DNA of 26,045 nucleotides from a virus (IMGVR_UViG_3300031774_000130:1-26045), one strand, 5' to 3'; shown: positions 17,577 through 23,726, counted from the stretch's first letter. Numbers and translations: made by a program. Notes: generated by a model from the letters alone, not told the origin.

Positions 17577-18345
17577 AATGTTTATGATCTGGCAATGTAT
17601 TAGGAGGATTTACAAGTCGTACATCTTCACAGACAACATAACTAGGACTATTTTTTGCATAAACAACGCCGAGCCGCATCTGCTCAGCACATACTTTTAA
17701 ACGCCCAAGAGCGTAATCTAATTTTTTGGCTTTGTAGGCTTGTTCTAAATATCTAACACGTGTATTCATAGCCGCCACGCACCTGCTAGTCATGCGGCGA
17801 TCTAGTGGTACTGCCACGGTTGCAGTTATACCGTAATTGAAGCTTAAGTTATTTTTGGCTTGTCCAGTTCTAATTGGTTTGGTGTATAAAACTCCACCAG
17901 GGTTTAATAAATTACCATCTGCATCTGTACTATCGTCATATACATTTTCAAGGTACGTTGGTTCAAACGGATCTTTCCAAGTATTGACTTTTGAAATGAA
18001 AGGATTAATGGTTAAAGTTGTGCCACTGCAACGGATTCCATCACCTACTTCTTGAAACATAAAGCTTCCCGACTGCACCTGGATACCTTGATTGATTACG
18101 GAACCTTGGGATGTTGCAGATGGAGAGGCTATAGTCGTAGCGTTTGCAAATACTGGTTGACTAAATGTTATTGAGTAAAGACAGATACCGATTCCACAAT
18201 AGATTCTGTTGTTGTGGTTCGGTTGATTGTAGTTACGTTTGAAAGGCCAGGATTTGATAGGGTTTCTGTGAATGAGAAAGCGTTGCCAGCAGTTTTTATT
18301 CCCCAGTCGGGTTTGTTTGCTGGTGTTACATCTACTGATGTCCAT
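17503..18345 (-). CDS. Secreted-type cyanophage module protein; true start unresolved
   Basis: The frame is open from an ATG at 18345, but its first 46 residues overlap the conserved end of the upstream gene in another frame and look unlike a protein. A signal-peptide-like segment starts at about 18207 (RIYCGIGICLYSITF then SQPVFA, cleavage before NATT), yet no ATG, GTG or TTG lies near it in this frame. The mature part (about 213 residues) has ANATTIASPSATSQGSVINQ, a Cys in GIRCSGTTL, a FEPTY acidic region and a DRRMTSRCVAAMNTRVRYLEQ helix. Similar proteins are, from memory, common in marine cyanophages, with no known role. Options are an unusual start codon, a -1 shift from the upstream gene, a long leader, or a base error. 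The 3' end overlaps the convergent gene by 74 bases. Confidence 0.7.
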   Translation of the reverse strand: MDISRCNTSKQTRLGNKNCWQRFLIHRNPIKSWPFKRNYNQPNHNNRIYCGIGICLYSITFSQPVFANATTIASPSATSQGSVINQGIQVQSGSFMFQEVGDGIRCSGTTLTINPFISKVNTWKDPFEPTYLENVYDDSTDADGNLLNPGGVLYTKPIRTGQAKNNLSFNYGITATVAVPLDRRMTSRCVAAMNTRVRYLEQAYKAKKLDYALGRLKVCAEQMRLGVVYAKNSPSYVVCEDVRLVNPPNTLPDHKHSISETTSVPFSFQKGTLQEASSPE

Positions 18346-18614
18346 GTAAAGGTGATGTTGTCAACGGTTTGAGGTGCATTTAATACAGCTTTAGGTGAAA
18401 TAGCGTTTGTATTTAGTGGTTCGATGTTATGACCAGAGACAACGTATTCATACCCTGATCGGTAATCTACTGATGTAATAGTTTCGGCTACTACAGTTTT
18501 AGTTTCCTGTCTGCTGTTTAAAGTACCAGTTGAGAATGTGGGGACGACGGGAACAGCAGAAACGCTAGTCCCTGTAAAGGATATAAGCAGTAATAACTTA
18601 CATATTTTACTCAT
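18168..18614 (-). CDS. Secreted envelope-module protein with signal peptide
   Basis: The 148-residue product has a clear signal peptide: MSKICK, hydrophobic LLLLISFTG, and a cleavage site after TSVSA. The mature part is Thr/Ser/Val-rich and likely all beta. Near residue 112 it has TAGNAFSFTET, almost the same as TAGSAFSFSES in the neighbouring 165-residue protein, so the two share a motif and may be diverged copies. It is polar and has no Cys in the mature part. The gene starts six bases after the stop of its upstream neighbour (reading leftward), so it belongs to the - strand operon. Its last 178 bases are also open in the frame of the next gene. Function is unknown; periplasmic or outer-membrane placement is inferred from the signal peptide. 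Confidence 0.78.
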   Translation of the reverse strand: MSKICKLLLLISFTGTSVSAVPVVPTFSTGTLNSRQETKTVVAETITSVDYRSGYEYVVSGHNIEPLNTNAISPKAVLNAPQTVDNITFTWTSVDVTPANKPDWGIKTAGNAFSFTETLSNPGLSNVTTINRTTTTESIVESVSVFTQ

Positions 18615-18620
18615 TAAGTA

Positions 18621-19118
18621 TCATTTAACGGTAATTTCTGATGAATACTGAGCGGTCCCAGTTGTACCCGCCCCTCCAGCAACGGTTGTTGCAATTCCAG
18701 CAGAAGTAACCGTACCAGCAAGGTTTCCAGCAACTCCGCCTGAAGTAACTACGGTATTTCCGAAGGCTGGCATGTCAGCAACAACTCCAGCAGAAACATC
18801 CACTCCTGAACCTATCGCTGGAATAGCGTCACCTTGAAGCCAGCTCTCAGAAAACGAAAATGCAGATCCAGCCGTATTAACTTCATAAACACCAACATCA
18901 AGTGTTGCTGCTGCCGAAGCCGAACCTGCTGTTAATTTTCCAAAGTGTTCTCCAGTCGTAACTTTCATGTTTGAGCCTGACACCGCATAGGTGCTTGGGA
19001 CTCGTATCGCCTGCACTGCTGCTCCATCAACTTTCAAGCTTGTTGAAGCTGTGTGTTTGATTGCTATGTCAGCTTGAGCTGGAGCCGCCAATAAAAGCAG
19101 GAAGAGGAAGTGTTTCAT
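18621..19118 (-). CDS. Secreted Ala/Gly/Thr-rich envelope-module protein
   Basis: The 165-residue product begins with a textbook signal peptide (MKHFLFLLLLAAPAQA, cut before DIAIKH). The mature protein is rich in Ala, Gly, Thr, Ser and Val with alternating beta pattern, contains VNTAGSAFSFSESW, and ends in a repetitive Gly/Ala/Thr stretch and SSEITVK. No cysteine is present. From memory, proteins with the same start, the same SAFSFSES motif and the same end are very widespread in marine cyanophages. Base composition is richer in G+C than the neighbours, which follows from Ala and Gly codons. The gene begins two bases after the stop of the 186-residue gene. The role is unknown; export to the periplasm or surface is inferred. 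Confidence 0.8.
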   Translation of the reverse strand: MKHFLFLLLLAAPAQADIAIKHTASTSLKVDGAAVQAIRVPSTYAVSGSNMKVTTGEHFGKLTAGSASAAATLDVGVYEVNTAGSAFSFSESWLQGDAIPAIGSGVDVSAGVVADMPAFGNTVVTSGGVAGNLAGTVTSAGIATTVAGGAGTTGTAQYSSEITVK

Positions 19119-19120
19119 GG

Positions 19121-19681
19121 TTAGTCAGGCAGCAAGTAAAGCGTTTCGCTGATTTTCTTTGCTGTTACATTAGCTATTTTATCTACTGGCCCCTGTTCGT
19201 AAGTAACAACTAAAACGCCCCAAGCATCTTCTTTACCTGTAATAGGACAAGCAACATTAATAAATGCCCTATCTAACTTGGTGCATTGAGCTAATACAAA
19301 ATGACCTATCACCTGTTCATCTCCTGGCATCCAATAACCAGTAGGCACTGGATCTATTGATGTTCTAGGGAAGTTGGCAATAGGAACAATATTTCTAGCG
19401 TCAGGCCAGTCATATAACCAGACAGAACTTATATCTCTGTTTTTTGCGAGGATTCCATTTAACAACGCTTCTACTTTTAGTTTCTTGCTTGGATCTTCTT
19501 CAAATAGAACGCTGATTTCTTTGTCGCCTCCATCATCAACAATCTTTGATTCATTATAAGCCTTGAAGCCAATTAGACCTATTGCTGAAATAGCAGATAG
19601 GCCAACGATCTTCATTAAAAACTTACTCCAGTTTTGCTCTGGAGAAATAATATTTTTAACGGTTTCTATTGCGGCCTTCAC
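19121..19681 (-). CDS. Membrane-anchored protein with soluble C-terminal domain
   Basis: The 186-residue product has one N-terminal membrane segment (residues about 22-40, FLMKIVGLSAISAIGLIGF) followed by a soluble domain of about 140 residues. The domain has a KVEALLNGILAKNRDISSVWLYDWPDARN stretch, a GYWMPGDEQVIGHFVLAQC region with a Cys, then ACPITGKEDAWGVLVVTYE and a closing helix. The alternating strands and the WGVLVV strand resemble a GAF/PAS-like alpha-beta sensor fold, but no ligand residues can be named, so this is a guess. Similar proteins appear next to the same neighbours in marine cyanophages as far as I recall. Its ATG overlaps the stop of the 153-residue gene by four bases, showing coupling. 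Confidence 0.75.
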   Translation of the reverse strand: MKAAIETVKNIISPEQNWSKFLMKIVGLSAISAIGLIGFKAYNESKIVDDGGDKEISVLFEEDPSKKLKVEALLNGILAKNRDISSVWLYDWPDARNIVPIANFPRTSIDPVPTGYWMPGDEQVIGHFVLAQCTKLDRAFINVACPITGKEDAWGVLVVTYEQGPVDKIANVTAKKISETLYLLPD

Positions 19682-20139
19682 GTTAGTTTTCCTGTTTGTG
19701 GATCGATTTCCTTGCCAGAGATAGGATCAATTTTAGCTTTCTCAGGAACAAGCTTTATAGGAGTTTCAACCCTAACGATTGTGTAAGGAACTCCATTAGC
19801 AAATCCTCCTGCTGCTTCTGCTTTTTTCTTTTCTTCGTCAGCTTTATACGTTCCATCACCTCTCTTTTTTGCTGTCTCAAGCCCGAATGAAGCGAGTGCT
19901 CCCGTAAATACACTCGCAATGAAAGTTGGATCTATACGTTCTTGCTCACCTAAACCTGGGATAGTTACATAATTAAGAGTCAGAATAAAACCACTCCAAA
20001 CGACAACTCCTAAACGCACAAATGTAGACAAGACTTGCAGTTGTTCTTCCTTATCATCCAATCCTTCTTTTAACCTTTGTATTGGGTTTTTTTTGTTTTC
20101 TTTTTTGGCTTGGGTTTCGCTTTTGGTTTCGTCATTCAT
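19678..20139 (-). CDS. Two-segment membrane protein, holin-like candidate
   Basis: The 153-residue product has a highly charged N-terminus (residues 1-35, Lys/Glu-rich, coiled-coil character). Two hydrophobic segments follow, about 39-62 (LSTFVRLGVVVWSGFILTLNYVTI) and 70-88 (DPTFIASVFTGALASFGLE), then a Lys/Glu-rich segment and a polar Pro-rich tail. Two closely spaced membrane segments with charged ends are compatible with a holin, but holins are diverse and no endolysin gene was recognised beside it, so this is a possibility rather than a call. From memory, a protein with a similar NYV.IPG...E..DPTFIAS core is common in marine cyanophages. It is the first gene of the gapless - strand run and has no clear Shine-Dalgarno. 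Confidence 0.75.
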   Translation of the reverse strand: MNDETKSETQAKKENKKNPIQRLKEGLDDKEEQLQVLSTFVRLGVVVWSGFILTLNYVTIPGLGEQERIDPTFIASVFTGALASFGLETAKKRGDGTYKADEEKKKAEAAGGFANGVPYTIVRVETPIKLVPEKAKIDPISGKEIDPQTGKLT

Positions 20140-20177
20140 AAAAAAAATACAAGCTTGCCAAACTAAGATAAGACAAA

Positions 20178-20360
20178 TTGCTTAATCCGTCAGTGCCTGA
20201 AGTTATTGCTGCAACTATTGGTGCTGTTATTAGTATCTTTCTTATGACCGTTGGAAGTATTAATAGACGCAGAGAAAAAGATATTATTGAAATATTTAGA
20301 CGCCTAAATCAATTAGAAAAATCTGTTGTCAGACTAGAAGAATCTAAAAAATATCATTGA
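20178..20360 (+). CDS. Small membrane protein with C-terminal coiled coil
   Basis: The 60-residue product starts at TTG (20178); a GTG at 20193 gives 55 residues and is equally possible, since neither has a strong Shine-Dalgarno. A hydrophobic segment spans residues about 8-27 (EVIAATIGAVISIFLMTVGS), followed by a charged helix with heptad character (RRREKDIIEIFRRLNQLEKSVVRLEES). One membrane pass plus a basic cytoplasmic helix is seen in small holin and antiholin proteins, but no specific family is recognised. The gene lies on the + strand between two - strand genes. Its start is 38 bases from the divergent 153-residue gene, and its stop overlaps the stop of the - strand 54-residue gene. Confidence 0.65.
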   Translation: MLNPSVPEVIAATIGAVISIFLMTVGSINRRREKDIIEIFRRLNQLEKSVVRLEESKKYH

Positions 20361-20518
20361 CTCATAATCCTTCTAATCAACTCTGTTTTTGAATAATGTC
20401 CTGTTGTTTCAGCTAAACTCATTAATTTTCTAGATGATAAATATCTTAAAAAATGTTTATATCCTTCCCTTGGTTTAGGACTTTTATAAACAAATAATGA
20501 TCCAATAGCTTTAAACAT
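20354..20518 (-). CDS. Small basic protein of unknown function
   Basis: This short frame encodes 54 residues beginning MFKAIGSLFVYKSPKPREGY and ending in HYSKTELIRRIMSQ. It is basic, with a helical KHFLRYLSSRKLMSLAETTG middle. An AGGA lies about 8 bases before the ATG on the - strand (ATAGGATTCTACTATG), supporting the start. The C-terminal part (SLAETTGHYSKTELIRRI) resembles a small helix-turn-helix or SAP-like module, but it is too short for a firm call. Its stop and that of the convergent + strand gene overlap in the sequence TCATTGA (20354-20360). It is the rightmost - strand gene, next to a hairpin terminator. Confidence 0.6.
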   Translation of the reverse strand: MFKAIGSLFVYKSPKPREGYKHFLRYLSSRKLMSLAETTGHYSKTELIRRIMSQ

Positions 20519-20544
20519 AGTAGAATCCTATTTATAGAAACAAC

Positions 20545-20574
20545 AAAGCCTCCCTTATGACCAGAGGAGGCTTT
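20545..20574 (+). terminator. Hairpin terminator between envelope module and terminase genes
   Basis: AAAGCCTCC (20545-20553) and GGAGGCTTT (20566-20574) form a perfect 9-bp stem with a 12-base loop. On the + strand it is followed by ATTGGGCTTTT, an imperfect T tract, and on the - strand by GTTGTTTC. It could stop transcription from either side, shielding the terminase genes from + strand transcripts of the 60-residue gene. It also lies directly upstream of the - strand gene at 20518, so the promoter for that gene, if any, must sit in the 26 bases between. Confidence 0.7.
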
Positions 20575-20644
20575 ATTGGGCTTTTAATGGGGACTCTTAA
20601 GCCAATCTAACCCTAACAACAATCTTATTTTTTGCAAATTACCA

Positions 20645-20812
20645 ATGCTTAGTTATAAACCTGAATGGAGAAAAGCAGATGAAGAACGTGTTTTAAGAAT
20701 GGAACGTTTATATATTCTTGACGGTAGACATAGACCTGATCATAAACTTCATGGCCTTTATACCGGTCTTAACGACAAAGCAGAAGAATTAGAAAACTAT
20801 ATGGCTGCTTAA
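20645..20812 (+). CDS. Small charged protein before the terminase genes
   Basis: The frame encodes 55 residues (MLSYKPEWRKADEERVLRM, then ERLYILDGRHRPDHKLHG, ending ELENYMAA). It is rich in Arg, Lys, Glu and His and contains no membrane segment. It reads like a real protein in codon use and charge pattern, and lies between the terminator and the small terminase gene, separated from it by 39 bases. I do not recognise a functional family, though small proteins of this kind occur beside packaging genes of marine cyanophages as I recall. The ATG has no strong Shine-Dalgarno. Confidence 0.65.
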   Translation: MLSYKPEWRKADEERVLRMERLYILDGRHRPDHKLHGLYTGLNDKAEELENYMAA

Positions 20813-20851
20813 TTAACGCTATCCTGTTAACTAAATACACTTAAGGAACCT

Positions 20852-21073
20852 ATGGAAGATAATAAAAAAGCCTTAGAAAGCCTTCATACAGTACTTGTAC
20901 AAGAATTATTAGACAGAATTAGAGCAGGTGATGCTAAACCTTCTGACTTAAATGTTGCTAGACAGTTTTTAAAAGATAATGGTATTGAATGTTTACCAGT
21001 ACCAGAATCACCCTTTGGAGATTTGATGGCTTCTTTACCTGACCTAGAAGCTATTCATCCACTAGAAAGATAA
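20852..21073 (+). CDS. terS: Terminase small subunit (T7 gp18-like)
   Basis: The 73-residue product has LHTVLVQELLDRIRAGDAKPSDLNVARQFLKDNGIE, a pattern typical of T7 gp18-type small terminases (T7 gp18 is 89 residues). This subunit recognises concatemeric DNA and directs the large subunit during packaging. The C-terminus (SPFGDLMASLPDLEAIHPLER) is the acidic region expected to contact the large subunit. An AAGGA five bases upstream supports the ATG. The stop codon is followed with no gap by the TTG start of the large subunit. Confidence 0.9.
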   Translation: MEDNKKALESLHTVLVQELLDRIRAGDAKPSDLNVARQFLKDNGIECLPVPESPFGDLMASLPDLEAIHPLER

Positions 21074-22783
21074 TTGCAACCTTTACCAGAGAAATTACAA
21101 GACTTTAGATACTTTCTAATTCTTACTTGGAGGCATTTAAATCTTCCTGATCCAACACCAGTACAACTAGAAATAGCTGAATACCTTCAACACGGACCTA
21201 GAAGAAAAATAATTCAAGCCTTTAGAGGTGTAGGTAAATCTTGGATTACTTCTGCCTATGTAGTTTGGAAACTACGCATGGACCCACAACTAAAGTTCCT
21301 TGTGGTCTCTGCTTCAAAAGATAGAGCTGATAATTTCTCTACCTTTACTATGAGACTGATATCTGAAATGGATATCCTTGCTCCATTACGTCCAGATGGT
21401 AACCAGAGAAACAGTAAAATAAGTTTTGATGTAAGACCTGCTAGAGCTGACCATGCTCCTTCAGTTAAATCTGTGGGTGTACTAGGACAAATGGCAGGTT
21501 CTAGGGCTGATGAAGTTGTAGCTGATGACGTAGAAGTTCCTAATAACTCCTTCACTCAACCGATGAGAGACAAACTTAGTGAAGCAGTAAAAGAATTTGA
21601 CGCAATCCTTAAACCTAAAGGCAAAATTTGTTTCTTAGGTACACCGCAAACAGAACAAAGTCTTTATCTCACCTTAGAAGAAAGAGGATATGAAACATGC
21701 ATATGGCCTGCTAGATATCCAAACCTTAAAAACAATTACGGAGATAGACTTGCTCCTAAAGTTGCTCAAAGGCTCCTAGATGAGGTTGTAAAGCCTAAAG
21801 ATCCTGTTGATCCAGATAGATTCAACAGTGTTGACCTAATGGAAAGAGAAGCTTCCTATGGTCGCTCTGGCTTCTCCCTCCAGTTCATGCTGGATACCTC
21901 CCTTTCAGATCAAGATAGATATCCTCTTAAACTTTCTGACCTAATAATTTCTTCAATTAACCCTGAACACGCTCCAGAAAAAGTCATATGGTCTAATTCT
22001 CCTGAATACTCCCTACCAGATCTCCCATGTGTAGGTTTTAATGGAGACCGCTATTACAGACCTGCACAAGAATTTGGTGACTGGATTGAATACACAGGTT
22101 CAGTTATGTCAATTGACCCTTCTGGTAAAGGAAAAGATGCTACTGGTTATGCAATTGTCAAGATGCTTAACGGAAACCTATTCGTATCAGATGCAGGTGG
22201 CCTTGTTGGTGGTTATGACGACAGAGTTTTAGAAAGACTTTCCAAATTAGCTAGAGATCACAAAGTTAATACCATCATCTGTGAAGAAAACTTCGGAGGA
22301 GGCATGTTTGCTGAACTTCTAAAACCTTACTTAATGCGATTTCATCCCTGTCAAATAGAAAACGTACGTAATAACAAAACTAAAGAGTTCAGAATCATAG
22401 ATACCTTAGAACCTGTAATGAACTCTCACCGATTAATCATTGATAGGAAAGTCGTAGAAAAAGACTACAGATCCAATACAAATGAAGCACCAGAAAGAAA
22501 ACTAAAACTCCAGCTTTTTTATCAAATGTCCCGCATAACACGTCACAAAGGCTCCTTAGTCCATGACGATATCCTAGATGCTCTATCTGGTGCTGTCTCC
22601 TATTGGACTGATTTCATGTCTGCTGATGAAGATCGCAACATAAGATCTAGAAAAGATGAACTCCTTAGACTTCACCTAGATGAATGGGGTTCCTCCATAA
22701 ACAACACCATTACCCAAACAGCTATGGGTATGTCTATGGACCAAATTAAACAAACTGACCATTCCAATGCTTCTATGTTCTGA
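21074..22783 (+). CDS. terL: Terminase large subunit (T7 gp19-like)
   Basis: The 569-residue product is the packaging ATPase and nuclease; T7 gp19 is 586 residues. The ATPase half has the Walker A motif FRGVGKS (residues 50-56, Lys55) and a Walker B strand VVADDVE with Asp151 and Asp152. A coupling motif follows in FLGTPQTEQS. The nuclease half has Asp348 in MSIDPSGKGKDATG, Glu/Glu in IICEENFGGG and the metal-binding HDDILDA (Asp498, Asp499, Asp502), the RNase H-like arrangement of large terminases. All key residues appear present. The start is TTG directly after the small-subunit stop, the only start fitting the full N-terminus. A strong terminator follows 65 bases after the stop. Confidence 0.96.
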   Translation: MQPLPEKLQDFRYFLILTWRHLNLPDPTPVQLEIAEYLQHGPRRKIIQAFRGVGKSWITSAYVVWKLRMDPQLKFLVVSASKDRADNFSTFTMRLISEMDILAPLRPDGNQRNSKISFDVRPARADHAPSVKSVGVLGQMAGSRADEVVADDVEVPNNSFTQPMRDKLSEAVKEFDAILKPKGKICFLGTPQTEQSLYLTLEERGYETCIWPARYPNLKNNYGDRLAPKVAQRLLDEVVKPKDPVDPDRFNSVDLMEREASYGRSGFSLQFMLDTSLSDQDRYPLKLSDLIISSINPEHAPEKVIWSNSPEYSLPDLPCVGFNGDRYYRPAQEFGDWIEYTGSVMSIDPSGKGKDATGYAIVKMLNGNLFVSDAGGLVGGYDDRVLERLSKLARDHKVNTIICEENFGGGMFAELLKPYLMRFHPCQIENVRNNKTKEFRIIDTLEPVMNSHRLIIDRKVVEKDYRSNTNEAPERKLKLQLFYQMSRITRHKGSLVHDDILDALSGAVSYWTDFMSADEDRNIRSRKDELLRLHLDEWGSSINNTITQTAMGMSMDQIKQTDHSNASMF

Positions 22784-22848
22784 TTACACTGAATTTGTAG
22801 TTTATTTATGCAATCTATTTATTAAACAACTTTAATTAGGTATCTACT

Positions 22849-22886
22849 AAACCCTTTGGCTTTTAGAGGAGGTCAAAGGGTTTTTT
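22849..22886 (+). terminator. Strong intrinsic terminator after terminase
   Basis: AAACCCTTTG (22849-22858) pairs with CAAAGGGTTT (22874-22883) to form a 10-bp stem with a 15-base loop, followed by further T residues (TTTTTT at 22881-22886). This is a classical factor-independent terminator on the + strand and would end the late transcript. In T7 the late terminator lies within the late genes and transcription can run to the genome end, so this site marks the right end of the coding part. The loop contains GAGGAGGT. Confidence 0.85.
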
Positions 22887-22904
22887 AGATCCCTACATTA
22901 TTAA

Positions 22905-22941
22905 GGTCACCCATAAATTGACAATAGGGTCACCCCTAAAT
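22905..22941 (+). repeat. Direct repeat GGTCACCCnTAAAT, two copies
   Basis: GGTCACCCATAAAT (22905-22918) and GGTCACCCCTAAAT (22928-22941) match in 13 of 14 bases and lie 23 bases apart start to start, about two helical turns. The arrangement suits a pair of protein-binding sites on one DNA face, shortly after the late terminator. Confidence 0.65.
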
Positions 22942-22989
22942 CATCTTTAAGTACACTACCTTTTTTCCTTTAAGGTTCCTCCTGCTTTT

Positions 22990-23026
22990 GCCCAAGGGCC
23001 CATCTACGGAGTAGACCCCAGAGGGG
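22990..23026 (+). other. Three consecutive mini-hairpins
   Basis: Three short inverted repeats follow each other: GCCC-AA-GGGC (22990-22999), CTAC-GGA-GTAG (23004-23014) and CCCC-AGA-GGGG (23016-23026). The second and third have 4-bp stems with three-base purine loops closed by C-G, a type known to be unusually stable in single-stranded DNA. Confidence 0.55.
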
Positions 23027-23074
23027 AGAAACAAAGAAAGAAAAAAGAAAAGTAACAAAAGAAAAAAGAAAGAA
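23020..23074 (+). other. Homopurine tract
   Basis: Of 55 bases, all but three (23032, 23053, 23056) are A or G. A pyrimidine-rich stretch (TTCTTCCCTTTCTTCC, near 23123-23138) follows about 50 bases later. Such tracts can bend DNA or form triplexes, but no function is shown. Confidence 0.6.
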
Positions 23075-23152
23075 CCCCAAAAGACTTCAAAGGTTTCTAA
23101 CAAAAGAAGAAGCTGCTACAGATTCTTCCCTTTCTTCCTAACCAAAAGCCCT

Positions 23153-23206
23153 CTTATAACCTTCCTATAACAACCCTTATGACCTCTTATAGCTAACTCC
23201 TATAAC
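23153..23206 (+). repeat. Five helically spaced CYTATRRC repeats
   Basis: CTTATAAC (23153), CCTATAAC (23164), CTTATGAC (23176), CTTATAGC (23186) and CCTATAAC (23199) follow one another at steps of 11, 12, 10 and 13 bases, so all five lie on roughly one face of the helix. T7 DNA carries arrays of a short repeat (CCTAAAG) beside its terminal repeats; this array could be the counterpart, or a binding array for a regulator. Confidence 0.65.
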
Positions 23207-23214
23207 GTCCCATT

Positions 23215-23235
23215 GGGATCATTCTGGGCGATCCC
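23215..23235 (+). repeat. Inverted repeat GGGATC/GATCCC
   Basis: GGGATC (23215-23220) and GATCCC (23230-23235) flank nine bases, directly after the repeat array. A short hairpin or a dyad protein site is possible. Confidence 0.5.
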
Positions 23236-23290
23236 TTTGGGGCACCCTCTCCCTACCTGTTGTCTCCTCCTTTGTTTTGACGCAAAAATT

Positions 23291-23334
23291 TGAAGGGGTA
23301 TCGCATGTATGAAATCCAAAAAATCACCCCTTCA
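23291..23334 (+). repeat. Inverted repeat TGAAGGGGT/ACCCCTTCA
   Basis: Two perfect 9-base arms (23291-23299 and 23326-23334) are separated by 26 bases. No T tract follows, so it is not a typical terminator. It could be a dyad operator or a cruciform. Confidence 0.6.
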
Positions 23335-23358
23335 TGGTCAATTTTCTAGGGTAAAAAG

Positions 23359-23423
23359 AGCCTTTTTGCTGTAGAAATCTTGCATAACTGCTTAGAAGAC
23401 AGTTAAGCAGACTCTAAAAGGCT
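23359..23423 (+). repeat. Nested inverted repeats
   Basis: An outer pair AGCCTTTT (23359-23366) and AAAAGGCT (23416-23423) encloses an inner pair CTGCTTA (23388-23394) and TAAGCAG (23404-23410). The whole 65-base unit could fold as one branched or two-level stem. It lacks tRNA features. Confidence 0.55.
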
Positions 23424-23458
23424 AGTGGTAGCAGTCTATTAGTAATTAATAAATACCA

Positions 23459-23477
23459 TTTGGACAAACTTTGGACA
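23459..23477 (+). repeat. Direct repeat TTTGGACA, two copies
   Basis: TTTGGACA occurs at 23459-23466 and 23470-23477, 11 bases apart (one helical turn), upstream of the early promoter. This is a plausible pair of regulator half-sites. Confidence 0.5.
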
Positions 23478-23523
23478 GGATAGGGGAGGTATAGCCACTA
23501 AATAGGGTCTAATAACTACATTT

Positions 23524-23537
23524 AGTACATTTGTACT
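23524..23537 (+). repeat. Dyad AGTAC-ATTT-GTACT
   Basis: Two 5-base arms around four bases form an operator-like dyad about 120 bases upstream of the early promoter -35 box. Confidence 0.4.
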
Positions 23538-23656
23538 TGTCTTTTTATTTCATCGATAAGCCTCCTAAACATCTTAACAGAGTGAAACAAAAGAAAGAGT
23601 AGTAAGTAATAGCAAGGGAGGAAGCCTCAACAAAGAACTAATAACACTAGGAAACA

Positions 23657-23684
23657 TTGAAAAAACACTAGGTAGATGTATAAT
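23657..23684 (+). promoter_or_regulatory. Sigma-70 type early promoter
   Basis: TTGAAA (23657-23662) and a perfect TATAAT (23679-23684) are separated by 16 bases. Transcription would start near 23691, giving a leader of about 48 bases before the ATG at 23739. This matches the T7 scheme in which host RNA polymerase reads the first genes. Confidence 0.8.
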
Positions 23685-23719
23685 CAAGTTTAGGTAGCAA
23701 ATTTTATTTGTTATCTAGT

Positions 23720-23726
23720 CCCAGAA
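23720..23726 (+). promoter_or_regulatory. Leader box CCCAGAA (copy 1)
   Basis: CCCAGAA starts 19 bases before the ATG at 23739, within CCCAGAACCTTTAAAAC. The same box recurs at matching distance before two later early genes. No Shine-Dalgarno is present in this leader. Confidence 0.5.

Noticed and set aside
23153-23206. CRISPR array
   Set aside because: Repeat units are 8 bases at steps of 10-13, far too short for a CRISPR repeat-spacer pattern.
23359-23423. tRNA or attachment-site candidate in the non-coding region
   Set aside because: The nested stems do not give a cloverleaf or a T-loop sequence, and no integrase lies in the window.
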